This document shows positions 46,306 to 56,061 of a stretch of 64,000 nt of DNA, one piece after another. How positions within the stretch are numbered: position 1 is the first letter of the stretch; every line of letters starts with the position of its first letter. The notes under the pieces are model-generated. The model was not told the origin of the DNA. It did not search any database and saw only the letters and a program-made list of their open reading frames with translations. Made by a program: the position numbers and the translations under genes. Source of the DNA: Diphasiastrum complanatum (lineage: Eukaryota; Streptophyta; Lycopodiopsida; Lycopodiales; Lycopodiaceae); NCBI GenBank assembly GCA_029204225.1, contig CM055103.1, positions 47,794,458 to 47,858,457 on the forward strand, written 5' to 3'.

Positions 46306-46767
46306 CATTAGAGGAGTTCTAAATCCAAAAAGGACCCTTTGTAAAGATACTTTTTATATTTTTTTCTCAAATTTTGTTTACACATGGACCAATCAAAACA
46401 CTCAAATTTGAAATCTACGTAACGTAGCTCATTAGAATTGAATTTTTTTTTTTCTTAATAATGCTATAATTCGACGTTGGGGCAGCCTGCAAGCATGACA
46501 TGTTATTTATAGAATAATATGCAATTATCATTCAAAATAGCATAACTTTTTTAACTATAGCTCCGATTGAGACGAACTTTATACCGTTAAAAAGTTATGC
46601 TATTTTAAATGAACTACAAACAGTAATGTACATAACTAGTGCAGGCAGAAATGAAAAAGAATTTGAACTGAAAATGAATTTATTTTGGTAATTTACATTG
46701 ATAAACTTTGTCAATCTATGTGGCATTCCTTGAAGGGTCTTTTTTTGATTCAGAATTCTTCTAATGA
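46306..46767. mobile_element. MITE-like element in family A LTR
   Basis: The extra block has 35-base terminal inverted repeats: left 46,306-46,339 (CATTAGAGGAGTTCTAAATC then CAAAAAGGACCCTT) and right 46,733-46,767, whose reverse complement reads TCATTAGAAGAATTCTGAAT then CAAAAAAAGACCCTT, about 30 of 35 matching. Inside is a hairpin: AAAATAGCATAACTTTTTTA at 46,534 pairs with 46,586-46,606. It has no coding sequence, as expected of a non-autonomous DNA transposon. The target duplication could not be read clearly. Confidence 0.75.
46534..46606. repeat. Inverted repeat (21-bp arms, about 30-base loop)
   Basis: AAAATAGCATAACTTTTTTA-AC and GTTAAAAAGTTATGCTATTTT pair almost perfectly, with one extra T in the left arm. 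It lies inside the MITE-like element. Confidence 0.9.
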
Positions 46768-47206
46768 ATTAAGATGTTGAAATATGAACAACTATTTATA
46801 CTAAGCAATTAGGTCGTCAAATGCGGCTGCCAGTTGGCTGAAGTCTGCTGGCATTCATTAAGTTCTTCTCAAAAGTTGCTTGCTGATAAGCAGTGACATT
46901 TGGTCGTAAAAAGTCTGTCTGCATAAATCAAAACACACGACACTGTATTTTTACTCGGAATTCCTGACAGGTGAAAAACACGACACTGCACTTTTACTTG
47001 CATTTTTTGACTGTGTCGCTTTAAGAGAAAATTGACTGTAGCAAAAAGGCGACAGTGTCGAGATTGTAATGAGAGAAAATTCCCAACACTGTTATCAAAC
47101 TCCGTGTATTTCTACAGACTCTGTAAAAACACTTGTAATTCTACAGACTGTGTAAAACACGGGAGAATCCGCAGAACTGGATAAATAGTTGAATGAAGAT
47201 TAAAAT

Positions 47207-48383
47207 CCTAAATGGCATATTTTAAAAGGCCTTTTTGGACTGCAAAATTTTTATACTACTTATTGGTTTAAATTAGCAACGATTTCCTTGATCCTTCACA
47301 TGCCTTGATTTCAATCTGTCCTCTTGGTTATCCCCCTAACATAAGTCATATATCAAATATCTTCATGTTAATCCCATTGGTCTTCACTATCACAAGGATG
47401 AAAAATAGTTACTAGCAACTTCTCATGAATTCTCTACATTTTTGGACGTCCAAATATCAAATCTAGCATATTTAACACCTAATGAGTTAATTGATATCGT
47501 GCTTCATCTTCAAATCTAGTTAAACAACGTAAATGTAGGACTTTGTCAGGATTTTTTTATCAATCCTTCACTTTGCACACAACATGATCTAGCTCTTGAT
47601 GGGTTCTCCCTAGAATTACAATTAAACATGTCTTGCATTGAGCATCTTGTGTGCGCATGGTATTGTGGTTCTTCCCTTCAATCGATTCAAATGATAGCAT
47701 TAGTATAGATTGTGTATGCTCAACTTTCTAGGTTCTTTTCAGTCTTTGACATCTAATCATACACGCATGTGAGTTGACCATGTTCACAAGTTAGTAATAG
47801 TATATAGTAGAATCCAAGAGGTTAGAAATTGAAAAAGAGCCAAGGTACATACAAATCATAGTATTCACACATTTTTTATTGACAAATGCTTGTAAGCTTG
47901 AACTTTCGAACATATCCTAACTTACTTACAATTGTAAGGCCACTCTAAGATTTCACAGTTGACTGTTAAATAATCTATGTACATAGAAGAACGCCATCCT
48001 CATAGCTAGAAGCTCACACCCCAAAAACCCTTTCCTTGTACCGTTCTCAACTCTTTTTAACTATTCTGAACTCAAGGTAAAACATTTTATATCAAGCCTT
48101 GATCTCAAGCTCGACGGTTTTCTTGTCAAGACCCAACTTCACTAGGCTTGATACACACCCAAGCTCAAGCCCACCAACTATCTTGTTCAAGTGACTTGAT
48201 TCGTCTTGATACTAGACTCAAATCGAGTAAAGGTCAGAACTATTTTGATTTGGCGATGAACTTTTTGTTACAAGAAAACTTCTGAAGGTGACCCTAATTT
48301 TATGCTATATCACAAACTCTATAAAAGAAAAAAATATTGGGATATGCAATTTTATCAAGAGACCAACGAAAGCAGGTGAAAAC

Positions 48384-48387
<4 letters not shown>
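47207..48387. other. Intergenic, no gene recognised
   Basis: AT-rich sequence with no notable open frame, domain or repeat relationship seen by eye. Confidence 0.6.

Positions 48388-48433
<46 letters not shown>
48388..48433. repeat. (AG)n microsatellite
   Basis: Perfect AG dinucleotide run of about 46 bases, unlike others not within a recognised LTR. Confidence 0.97.
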
Positions 48434-48435
<2 letters not shown>

Positions 48436-48548
48436 CATTCTTTCAAAATCATTGACTACGACAAAACAAAGTAACTATCTACAACTGGTACACATTTTAT
48501 AAATTTAATTATGACGATGTGAATTGCCTCATTGATAATGTATACGGT

Positions 48549-48651
48549 TGGCCAAGTTACTAATGCTTTTTGCTATTATGAACTCGTGGGATCATAGAGA
48601 ATCGTGGGCAAGCTCAACTCAAGCAAAATACACCAACTCATCATGTATGGA
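48549..48651 (-). repeat. Diverged second copy of SINE-like repeat
   Basis: Collinear with 49,500-49,592: GGCCAAGTTAC versus GGCCTAGTTAT, GGGCAAGCTCAACTCAAGCA versus GGACAAGCCCAACCCAAGCA, and ATACACCAACTCATCATGTA versus CTACACCACACCACATATA. The B-box region has decayed, so it is older. Confidence 0.6.
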
Positions 48652-49477
48652 TAAATGTCACGTTGTTCATAGTAAAAGTCACATTTATTTAACATCATCT
48701 ACATGGATTTACTTACCATGTTTTGAAATGCAATGACAAACTCTACAAGAGTCTAGCCAAAAAATTTGAAAATAAAATGCTACCTAAAATGCAACTACCA
48801 TCATGAGAAAGATATATTCGCCTGTCATCTTGGTCCAACAAAAGCTCCAGCTACTACACAAAATATATAGCCAATTCAAAAGTCATTGCCATCTGCATAA
48901 AGCAACTGGGGCATGCACATGGGCAGACATCCTATAAGCTAACACCTACATGAACGGAAGGAAACCTTAGGAATCCATGTAGGAACTAAATTGCTACAAA
49001 AAAAGAAAAACAAGATGTGCATACTAGCCAGCCACATTTTTTCTCCTCTTTTTTGTGTGTGACATGCACGCATTTGGCAAGATGTGTCAACTTACAAAAA
49101 TTAGAAGTTTATGCTCTTCAGGGCTCACTTGTACAAAAGCATACGCCCCCCAATTGCAATTTCCACTCCTCAACTATGGTGTGCACCCTGACAAGGTTAC
49201 ACTTTGCATTAGTATTCCAAAGTCGTGAAAGCATCTTGTTATACAATTCTATTATACAATGTTGTATCTTGTATCTCAATGTTCACACTGCATTTTCAGC
49301 CAATCATAGATTGCAACATATGCATACAGCAAATGTTTGCATACTTCAAATAGTTGTACTGCAAGTACAATAGCAACATTGAGCTGATAACTGAACGCTC
49401 TCTCAACACATTGAAATGAACAAAAGAATCAGCACTTTCAATTCTACACATCAGCTTATGAAACTTCTTCAAATGTA

Positions 49478-49592
49478 ACTTTTTTATAGGCAGGCCTTTG
49501 GCCTAGTTATCTGTATCTGGCCACATAGGGAATCGAACCTGATGGACAAGCCCAACCCAAGCACACTACACCACACCACATATAGGCCAATC
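49478..49592 (-). mobile_element. tRNA-derived SINE-like element
   Basis: The minus strand contains an A-box-like TGGTGTAGTGTG (49,573-49,562) and, 34 bases after its start, a perfect B-box GGTTCGATTCC (49,539-49,529), the two parts of an RNA polymerase III promoter at normal spacing. The 3' end reads GCCTGCCTATAAAAAAG. No tRNA cloverleaf or anticodon arm is evident, so a tRNA-derived SINE fits better than a tRNA gene. A degenerate relative lies 950 bp away. Confidence 0.7.
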
Positions 49593-50370
49593 TTCAGTTG
49601 TAGCTTTGAGTTCTCGACATTGAAGCATTCAATCAAGCTGCACATCACCTTACAAAACTTTAGGAGACATCTTCAGTTGCTCCGCCCTGCTTCCTTCTAT
49701 GAGGCACAATCCAGCTGACATGATAGCTGACCATCTCTGTGTGCAAACCTTTGTCCTGAATACGTTACTTGTACAAGCCAAAGTCAGAAAAAACTAGAGA
49801 TGAGTTTAACAAACATACTAAAGATATCAACTAAAATGGATCATAGGCAGACAACTTTTTACCACTAGCCCTTTCCAGTATACCAGAGCTCTTATCATGA
49901 AAGGACAAGATAAATGAAACAGAAACTATCACAAGAATCCTAATATCACAAAACGATGAAAGTACCTCTTACATCCTCAAACACAATAAGAAGCAGTTTG
50001 GCATGACTCGGGTCAATCCACAGCCTGTGACTTCAGGCTTTCCAGCAGAGGCACAGGCCTTCCGATAATTTGGATACAATGAGCCAGCCTGTTTATATGG
50101 CCATAAAAGCTTCCGAAAAATGTCACTCTAATAAATTCACTTCTGGCAAACCATTCATAAATAATCAGTCTCAACACGAAGGCCAATCTCGCAACAGAAA
50201 GAGACTAAACCTAACCCAGCCAGATATATGTTCACACATAGGAACGTTGACGGGTTTATCAAATATAACCTGACTGCAGTTGTTCATCTGAAACTTTAGG
50301 AAAGAGCTTTGCATTTGAGAACAGATGCTGAAAACTTTGGAAATTCCAAGTAAACTCATGTATAACAATG

Positions 50371-52122
50371 TTAATGATGTGAATGTGAGAAGGCTGACTC
50401 AATAAGACCCAATTCCCCATCTTGACAAGAAGTCCATCCAGGCTCATAAGCTTCCAGGAAAGCCTGCTTAGCTTTATTGGGAAGATCATGAGGGTGCACG
50501 AAGGGAACGCCTGGAGGCCATCCCAACTCTGCCCTCATTATTGCACATGGGCTATCCAAAGCTGCATGATGTTCTTCACAGTCCTTGAAGTTGCAAAACC
50601 GAATTTTAAGACCTTTCCTATCAGCAATTTCCTGTACCCTTTCCTTTAGCACCCTTTGAGCCTCTAACCTCAACCGTTTTGAGGGTGCCAACGGCTTGCC
50701 CTTAGAGACCTGTCTCCTCCTTTTCGAAACTTTTGGACTTCCTGTCGGTGCCAACATGAACAATGGCTTAATGACTCGTGAAAGTTTTTAGAAAGAAACA
50801 ACAAAGCTTAACATTCATTTGGGCTGCTAAAGTGGATCAATAAACAAGATCTCAGATATTTCTAGTGAGTAGACCACAAACAAGGATGAAGTAAAGTGGA
50901 AAGAGAAAGATCCTGAAACAGTACGACATCTTTCCCTCATTTACCCTCTCAAAATACAAATCTTAGCATATCAGAGATGTTTGGACATGATGCAGTGGAA
51001 ACGAAAACAAAGTTTCTTCCTAACCATAATTTCGAGAGACAAACAGATGAGAAAACCTTCAGTAGGAGCAGGAAAGTAGTAATTGGCAATGCCAGGCCTG
51101 CTAACAATCTGGTCCATGGAAAGAGACCTTTGCATGAAGTCACTGACAGCAACTGGCTGCTGGAAAAGGCCACCAACTACATGACCTGCTGTCGACATGG
51201 GTGATGAGTGCAATATTGCAGTGGCCTTTGGCATGAGCTTAAATGCAACAGAACACCTGCCATACATATGTCCCTGAGCAGAATTACAAATTTCTGTCCT
51301 GAACAAGGCAGGGCTCACATACCCAGCTGTGGCTTGATACAGAGAAAGCCCAGGGTAAACCACAATCTCATTTGGACCTAGCTCTCCATCTGCAAGAAGC
51401 CATCTTCCCTGCATATCCCTTATTTGCAATCCTGGTTTATCGGATCGTATGAGTGTGAGTAACCCTTTATCTGCATGAGGTTCAGGACTGTCAAACAGAG
51501 GTATCCGTCCGCGTTCCTGAGCAGACATTACCATGGCACCATGTTGAACACAATGAACACCAGGTCTCCCATGGCAGCACACACACAAAACAGATGTTGA
51601 GATTTCTCCACTTTTCAGAGGAACGTTGTCAAGAAGTTCAGTGAAGGCGAAACTGCTCAGATCCAGATACCAGCAAATTGCTTCAAGAAGGTACCTCGAT
51701 GCTTTTCCCAAACACGAAAATAATTCTGGTAAACCAGGAGGAGGAAGCTCTGTGCCGGCATTTGCCTCGCTGCAAGTCCGGCCCGGTCTGTAGTCAAAAA
51801 ACTCCCTTGCATGTTGTGGTTGGGAATAGTAGCCAACAGTTCTGTGCCAGTCCTGAAGGTCTTCTGCATGCACGAATTCAGAACCAGTAATAGGCCTGTG
51901 ATGAAAAAACATACGTGAAGAATCGACCACACATTGCAGTAAGATATCATCTCCTGGGGGTAGTTGCACCACCGCCATGCTATACCTTGCAAGTGATTGG
52001 GAAAGAGCACTCACTGCAAGCTTATAGCGGTCACTAGGCAAACCATCTGATGGAATGAGATCTACAAGGGGAATTCTACCAGGAGGGGCCATGCATTGGC
52101 CGTGGCCAGCTCTAGCCGTCAT
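50371..52122 (-). CDS. 2-oxoglutarate/Fe(II) oxygenase-like protein, two coding exons
   Basis: Coding exons 52,122-51,057 and 50,741-50,371 are joined by a 315-bp GT-AG intron; a phase-1 join (donor GAAG|GTTTTC, acceptor GACAG|GAAGTC) gives 478 residues. Residues 13-70 show the IPLVDL start and helical N-terminal region of plant 2OG oxygenases; 206-226 hold HAD (H216, D218); R289-S291 (RCS) is the co-substrate motif. At the usual second Fe-binding His (LHRV pattern) stands F274 in LFRT, so catalysis is doubtful unless H285 substitutes. The tail has a basic stretch (KRRRQVSKG, KRLRLEAQR) and a Cys/His cluster FCNFKDCEEH...SPC. I recall a plant family with this combined domain and tail but cannot name it. 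The ATG at 52,122 is the first in frame; 52,092 is an alternative. No stop or frameshift: the only likely active host gene here. Confidence 0.9.
50742..51056 (-). other. Intron of the oxygenase-like gene
   Basis: Starts GT at 51,056 and ends AG at 50,742. Splicing keeps the frame (GAA-G|GA-AGT) and joins the domain to its conserved-looking tail. Reading through without splicing gives a short different tail (FLICLSLEIMVRKK...), so retention would produce a truncated protein. Confidence 0.85.
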
Positions 52123-53060
52123 GATTTTCACAGATTGTTTATGTTGACACAAATAAACTATAAACTGTCAAGTATGACATTTTCATTACAATGTTCATTT
52201 TCTTCTGGCATCTATGAACCAAATGTAATGCGCAAGAACGAGGCTGAGCAAGGTGAATAAATATCTTCTACAGAATCTCTGTAGGCTATGCTCTTCTCAA
52301 TAGCCGCTTTCATCTGCCTTCTTATTCTTTTGGTTTCATGGTAACACAAATGAATTAGATGCTATCAGGTACGACATTTTTTTGTATTAAAATGGTAATT
52401 TTTTCTGGCATAGATGAATAAGCAAGTACGCCCCTGATCAAGGGAAATAAGTATCTTCAACAGAGGCGGTAGTTCATGTGTTCTCAATAGCCGCTTTGAT
52501 CTCGCTTCTTACCCTTTTCGAAAGAGTTAAAATAGATGAAAATTAAGATATCCTCTTCTATTTTATCAAAAGTCTTGAAGCCTTTGCACTCCCTATTAAC
52601 TCACAGCAAAGTTAAATTATGCAACAGCCATTTCAAGCTTGAACAGCATCCGAAGCTCTGGAAAATAATCCAAAAACCTAATCGTCCAAGGCAAAAATTC
52701 TATTACCATTCCACAAATAGGCCTAACATTCCACAAATAGGCCTAACCGGATATGATTAAACCTGATTCGCCAATATCTGCGCATAAATTCGGACGTCCT
52801 CTCTGCCAAACCAGTCCACTGCTTCCCACGGTCATGTCGGATTCATTACCAAAGAAAGTCCAGCGTCCATCACTTCATCAAACAACCCGTGTTTCATAGC
52901 TACAAGAGCTAAAACTTTCAACTCGTGTTTTGCTACTTTATCAAACCCTAGCAACCCTCCTTTTGTGATAGTTCAAATCAACAGCTATCGCTGCAAAAAA
53001 GATCAATTCAATCCACAGAAAAAGTAGCAAAGCACAGAAAGTACCTGAACAACTCAATTC
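52123..53060 (-). other. 5' leader of the oxygenase-like gene with probable intron
   Basis: At about 53,044 the minus strand has a strong donor TTGTTCAG|GTACTTTCTG. An acceptor CTTGACAG lies at about 52,165, 43 bases before the start codon, so a roughly 880-bp intron in the untranslated leader is plausible. A stop lies in frame shortly upstream of the ATG. No promoter element was clearly seen upstream. Confidence 0.5.
52168..52525. repeat. Tandem duplication, period about 197 bp, in the gene's leader
   Basis: Two collinear units share GTATGACATTTT/GTACGACATTTT, TTTTCTGGCATCTATGAA/TTTTCTGGCATAGATGAA, AAGTATCTTCAACAG/AAATATCTTCTACAG and CTCAATAGCCGCTTT. Unit 1 starts at about 52,168 and unit 2 at about 52,365. 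It lies in the proposed leader intron. Confidence 0.88.
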
Positions 53061-53250
53061 AATGCATCAAGCCTTTCCTCATCACCCTCCTCTCTCGAGA
53101 TCGCCGCACTCCTCCTCCTCCAGGCTCCTCCTCCTGCCTCCATCGCCTATCCTCTAGCCAAGGCCTAGGCCTAGCCTCCCCTAGGCTCTGACTTCCAATA
53201 ATGTAAACCGTTTTGTTGAGTCTCTTAGACTTTAGTGATTGGGAGGCCAT
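53059..53250 (-). other. Upstream short open frame in the likely first exon
   Basis: A 63-codon frame starts at 53,250 in good context (CACATGGCC) and reads MASQSLKSKRLNKTVYIIGS then an Arg/Glu/Gly-rich part. It ends before the donor at 53,044. It could act as an upstream ORF or be chance in a GGAGGA-rich leader. No domain is recognisable. Confidence 0.3.
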
Positions 53251-53259
53251 GTGGACCCT

Positions 53260-54690
53260 GGGGGCTCATAAAATTGGCAAACCATAGGAATGAAACTCCG
53301 TTTTTTCTTAAATATCGATATATCGCTTGATGTTTGACGATTTTTTTATGTAACCGTATAAACCCTCCCTTTTATACATGGTTCTCAAAAAAGCGAGAAA
53401 CTTTAAAATTGCAGGTTTCTTTTAGAATGAAAAAAGGTTTCATGGGTAGTCGGTTGGACAATAATAGTCGCATGCAATGCTTAACTCAGCAAGCATGTGG
53501 CCAATCCAAGCACTTGTAAATTGGAATTATCAATACAACTTGGCATCGCCAATCTAAGGGTCGTTTCAGTGGGAAGGGGGTGGCGGCCAAGAAATCTTGA
53601 TTCTTACAAGGATGGGCGCTAAGAAACCATGTCCCTTTTGACTTGAACCCTCATTATGACATCTTAAGTAACCATGGGTCAATGAAGACAGATGGATTGC
53701 AATAGTCTTAAATTGTGATTAGCACATTCAATTGAGGAAAGGGCTCGTCCTCAATCACTGGAGACATCTTAAGTGCATTTCAAAAGAGGCACTTACCGCC
53801 CACTGAAGAGACCAGATGGTGTTTACATGGGGGCGCCCCACTAGATGGAGGACAAAGCATGTAATGACAAATTTGAAATTGGATGGTGTGGGATGGCCTA
53901 CGTGTACACCAATTGCATGGGGACTTTATGTGGCATCTCTACTTAGCCCAAAATGGCATATGTTATTGCCACCTAGGAGTTACTCACACGTCATGTGAAA
54001 AGAGAAGGGGGGGGGGGGGGAGGGGGTTGTAGGCCAATTGAAGTGGCCTCCAATCAGTCGAGAGAACTTGGGGCCCTTTCCACTTACCACCCTCCATTTT
54101 AAAAAACCTTTAACGATTGAAAGGTGGACCCCATTATTAGCCAAATAGGTAACCATGATTTGCTCCTTGAAGTCTCATTTCAAATTCAACTATTGAAAGA
54201 ATGATATTTTTCTTAATCATAGGTATTATTGGTTTGGATTGGTGTGGAAATAGAAGCAACAATTTATCAACAACTTCACGTACTTTTATATATATAATGT
54301 ATCCTTGAATGACCAAGTGACACAAGCACATGTGAATGACTAGTACATTACTTATGGTGATTGCCAGTTATGATTGCGTTTGATGTAAGTGTCGATAGCT
54401 CTAGTGCATAAGGGTGAGCTGGAATAGATTTTACAAATGGGCAATAATAAAGTGTTCACCACCTTTGGTGTGCACTAAAATTACGAAGATCAACATCATG
54501 GAGGCTATTATAGTTGGCATCAAAGTTATTGTTCTTCATTTTAAAGGTGAGCCTGTTTCTAACTTAAATTTAGTATCGGCTTTGCCATTTGTTGGTGGGT
54601 TGATCAATGTTTTCATACTTTAGTCATTAAGCTTGAATTTTGTGGATCGAAGATGTCTATGCGAAACTTATATAATGAGATGTAAATAAA
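53260..54690. other. Intergenic upstream of the gene, no gene recognised
   Basis: No convincing frame. It contains repeated words such as ATCTTAAGT, CACTTACC.CCC and AATTGA.G, suggesting an old internal duplication (around 53.7 and 54.05 kb), and a G homopolymer run at 54,007-54,020. Confidence 0.5.
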
Positions 54691-55400
54691 CCATGGAAAA
54701 GAGCATAGAATTATAATGAATGAGTTCCTCCATGTTTCCATCATTGATATGTCTATAAAATAGTGTGAAATCAAACATACGTGTGACTATTTGCTTGGTT
54801 TCTCCACACTGCATCTCACTTGAGATGAATGCAACATGAAACACCATGTATGAGCCTTCATTGCCATCTTGCCATTGAAGATCTCCAACCCTTGTCTATG
54901 AGTAAATGAGTGCCAAAATAAAACTTCCTCAGTTTCCTTATCGTGCTTAAGGTCTAGAATTGATTTGCTTGAAGATTCTTTTAACAATGTAAAAAATTGC
55001 CAATTTGCCAACAGTGAAATCCTAGATTCTGAACTTTACAACACAAGCAATATATTGAGCCCTTCAATATTTTTCAGGATCACTTTGAAAGCTTTGACTT
55101 GATCATATAAAATAGCAATGAGTGTTATTTCATCTTCAAGATACAAAGGATGTAGAACAATGAAACTAGTTTCATTGAAACTTGGCAATTTCCACATATT
55201 GACATGACATTGCTCAAACATGAGATAAGATAAATAAGGTGGGATATAAATCAACTAAAATTCCATTTCTTTGCTTCAAGAACTTGAAAAAATAGATCCC
55301 TTTTGCTTTGAACTTTGGATTCCATTTTTATGTCTCCTTCATTGTCAAAATTGTCAATTTCCCCTTAGTGTTGATGAACATCTTCAAGATCAACCTCTTT
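54690..55400 (-). repeat. Dispersed repeat shared with 13.25-13.86 kb
   Basis: Longer copy of the repeat. A minus-strand frame reads LMFEQCHVNMWKLPSFNETS and FIVLHPLYLEDEITLIAILY, and the shorter copy preserves MFEQCH-like sequence there, suggesting former coding sequence. It lies downstream of the copia fragment at 55.8-56.0 kb. Not recognised as a standard retroelement domain. Confidence 0.65.
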
Positions 55401-55789
55401 CATAAGTGCATCATAACCTTTGTTCATAACAAATTTCTAGATCTAAATTTCTAGAGAAACTTTCTCTCAAACATTCAATAAAGGTTCAACAATATTTCAT
55501 TCAAATCTCCTTTCACTAGCCATAATCAAGATAATGCCACCATCATTAAGCATAAGAAATATGCTATGATTCCCACAAAAAATTGAAATAGAATAGGTGT
55601 AGATGAGTGTCAAACCTTTTACTTGCTCCTCCTTTAAGTCTATTCCAATCCTCAATAGGTTCACAATTGAGGACTCCTTTGCATGACTCTCTCTTAATTA
55701 TTGCATCATAAGTAGAAACTTCTTCTTAAACATCTTGACTATATCCATCATCAAGTCCCTCAATTCTATCCTCTATAAAATCATTTCAA

Positions 55790-56045
55790 CTACTTGCTAA
55801 AAACTTTCTTGGACTCATCACAAGAATCACATTCTTCAAGCCTACTAGCATCACAATCATACAAAGTGCGCACTAGAGAAATAAGGAAGGGACTTTCATT
55901 AGATGCCATCAATGAGATCTCCTCCTTTGCCATCAAACCCCTTTGGTTAGACAACACACAAGCATTAAGCTTATATATTCCACAAGCATTAACCTCTAGC
56001 AATCAAGGTATCTTCCTTTATGTAACAATTTGAATATGTCAAGCT
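55790..56045 (-). pseudogene. Copia pre-integrase fragment at a fusion point
   Basis: The frame reads GIYKLNACVLSNQRGLMAKE, similar to the region before integrase of the 14-15 kb copia remnant (its DNA encodes a closely similar F/Y-KLDACVV-NQ segment). It lies immediately downstream of an RNase H end and polypurine tract, where an LTR should start, so two elements are fused here. Confidence 0.65.
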
Positions 56046-56061
56046 TCATCATTAAATACTT

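Larger units (their letters stand above)
45751..47206 (-). mobile_element. 5' LTR of copia family A with MITE insertion
   Basis: Aligns end to end with the LTR at 57,574-58,605 (TGTTGG...AGAGGTGTGT, GATAGCTTAGA word, AACTATTTATACTAAGCAAT) except for an extra 460 bp at 46,306-46,767. The outer end stops matching near TGAATGAAGATTAAAAT, about 40 bases short of the full LTR start. Confidence 0.85.

Noticed and set aside
49529-49573. tRNA gene on the minus strand
   Set aside because: A- and B-box motifs are present but no acceptor stem, anticodon arm or cloverleaf could be formed; a SINE-like repeat fits better.
51657-52010. 117-codon minus-strand frame overlapping the oxygenase-like gene
   Set aside because: It is an alternative frame of the first coding exon, without domain or start context.
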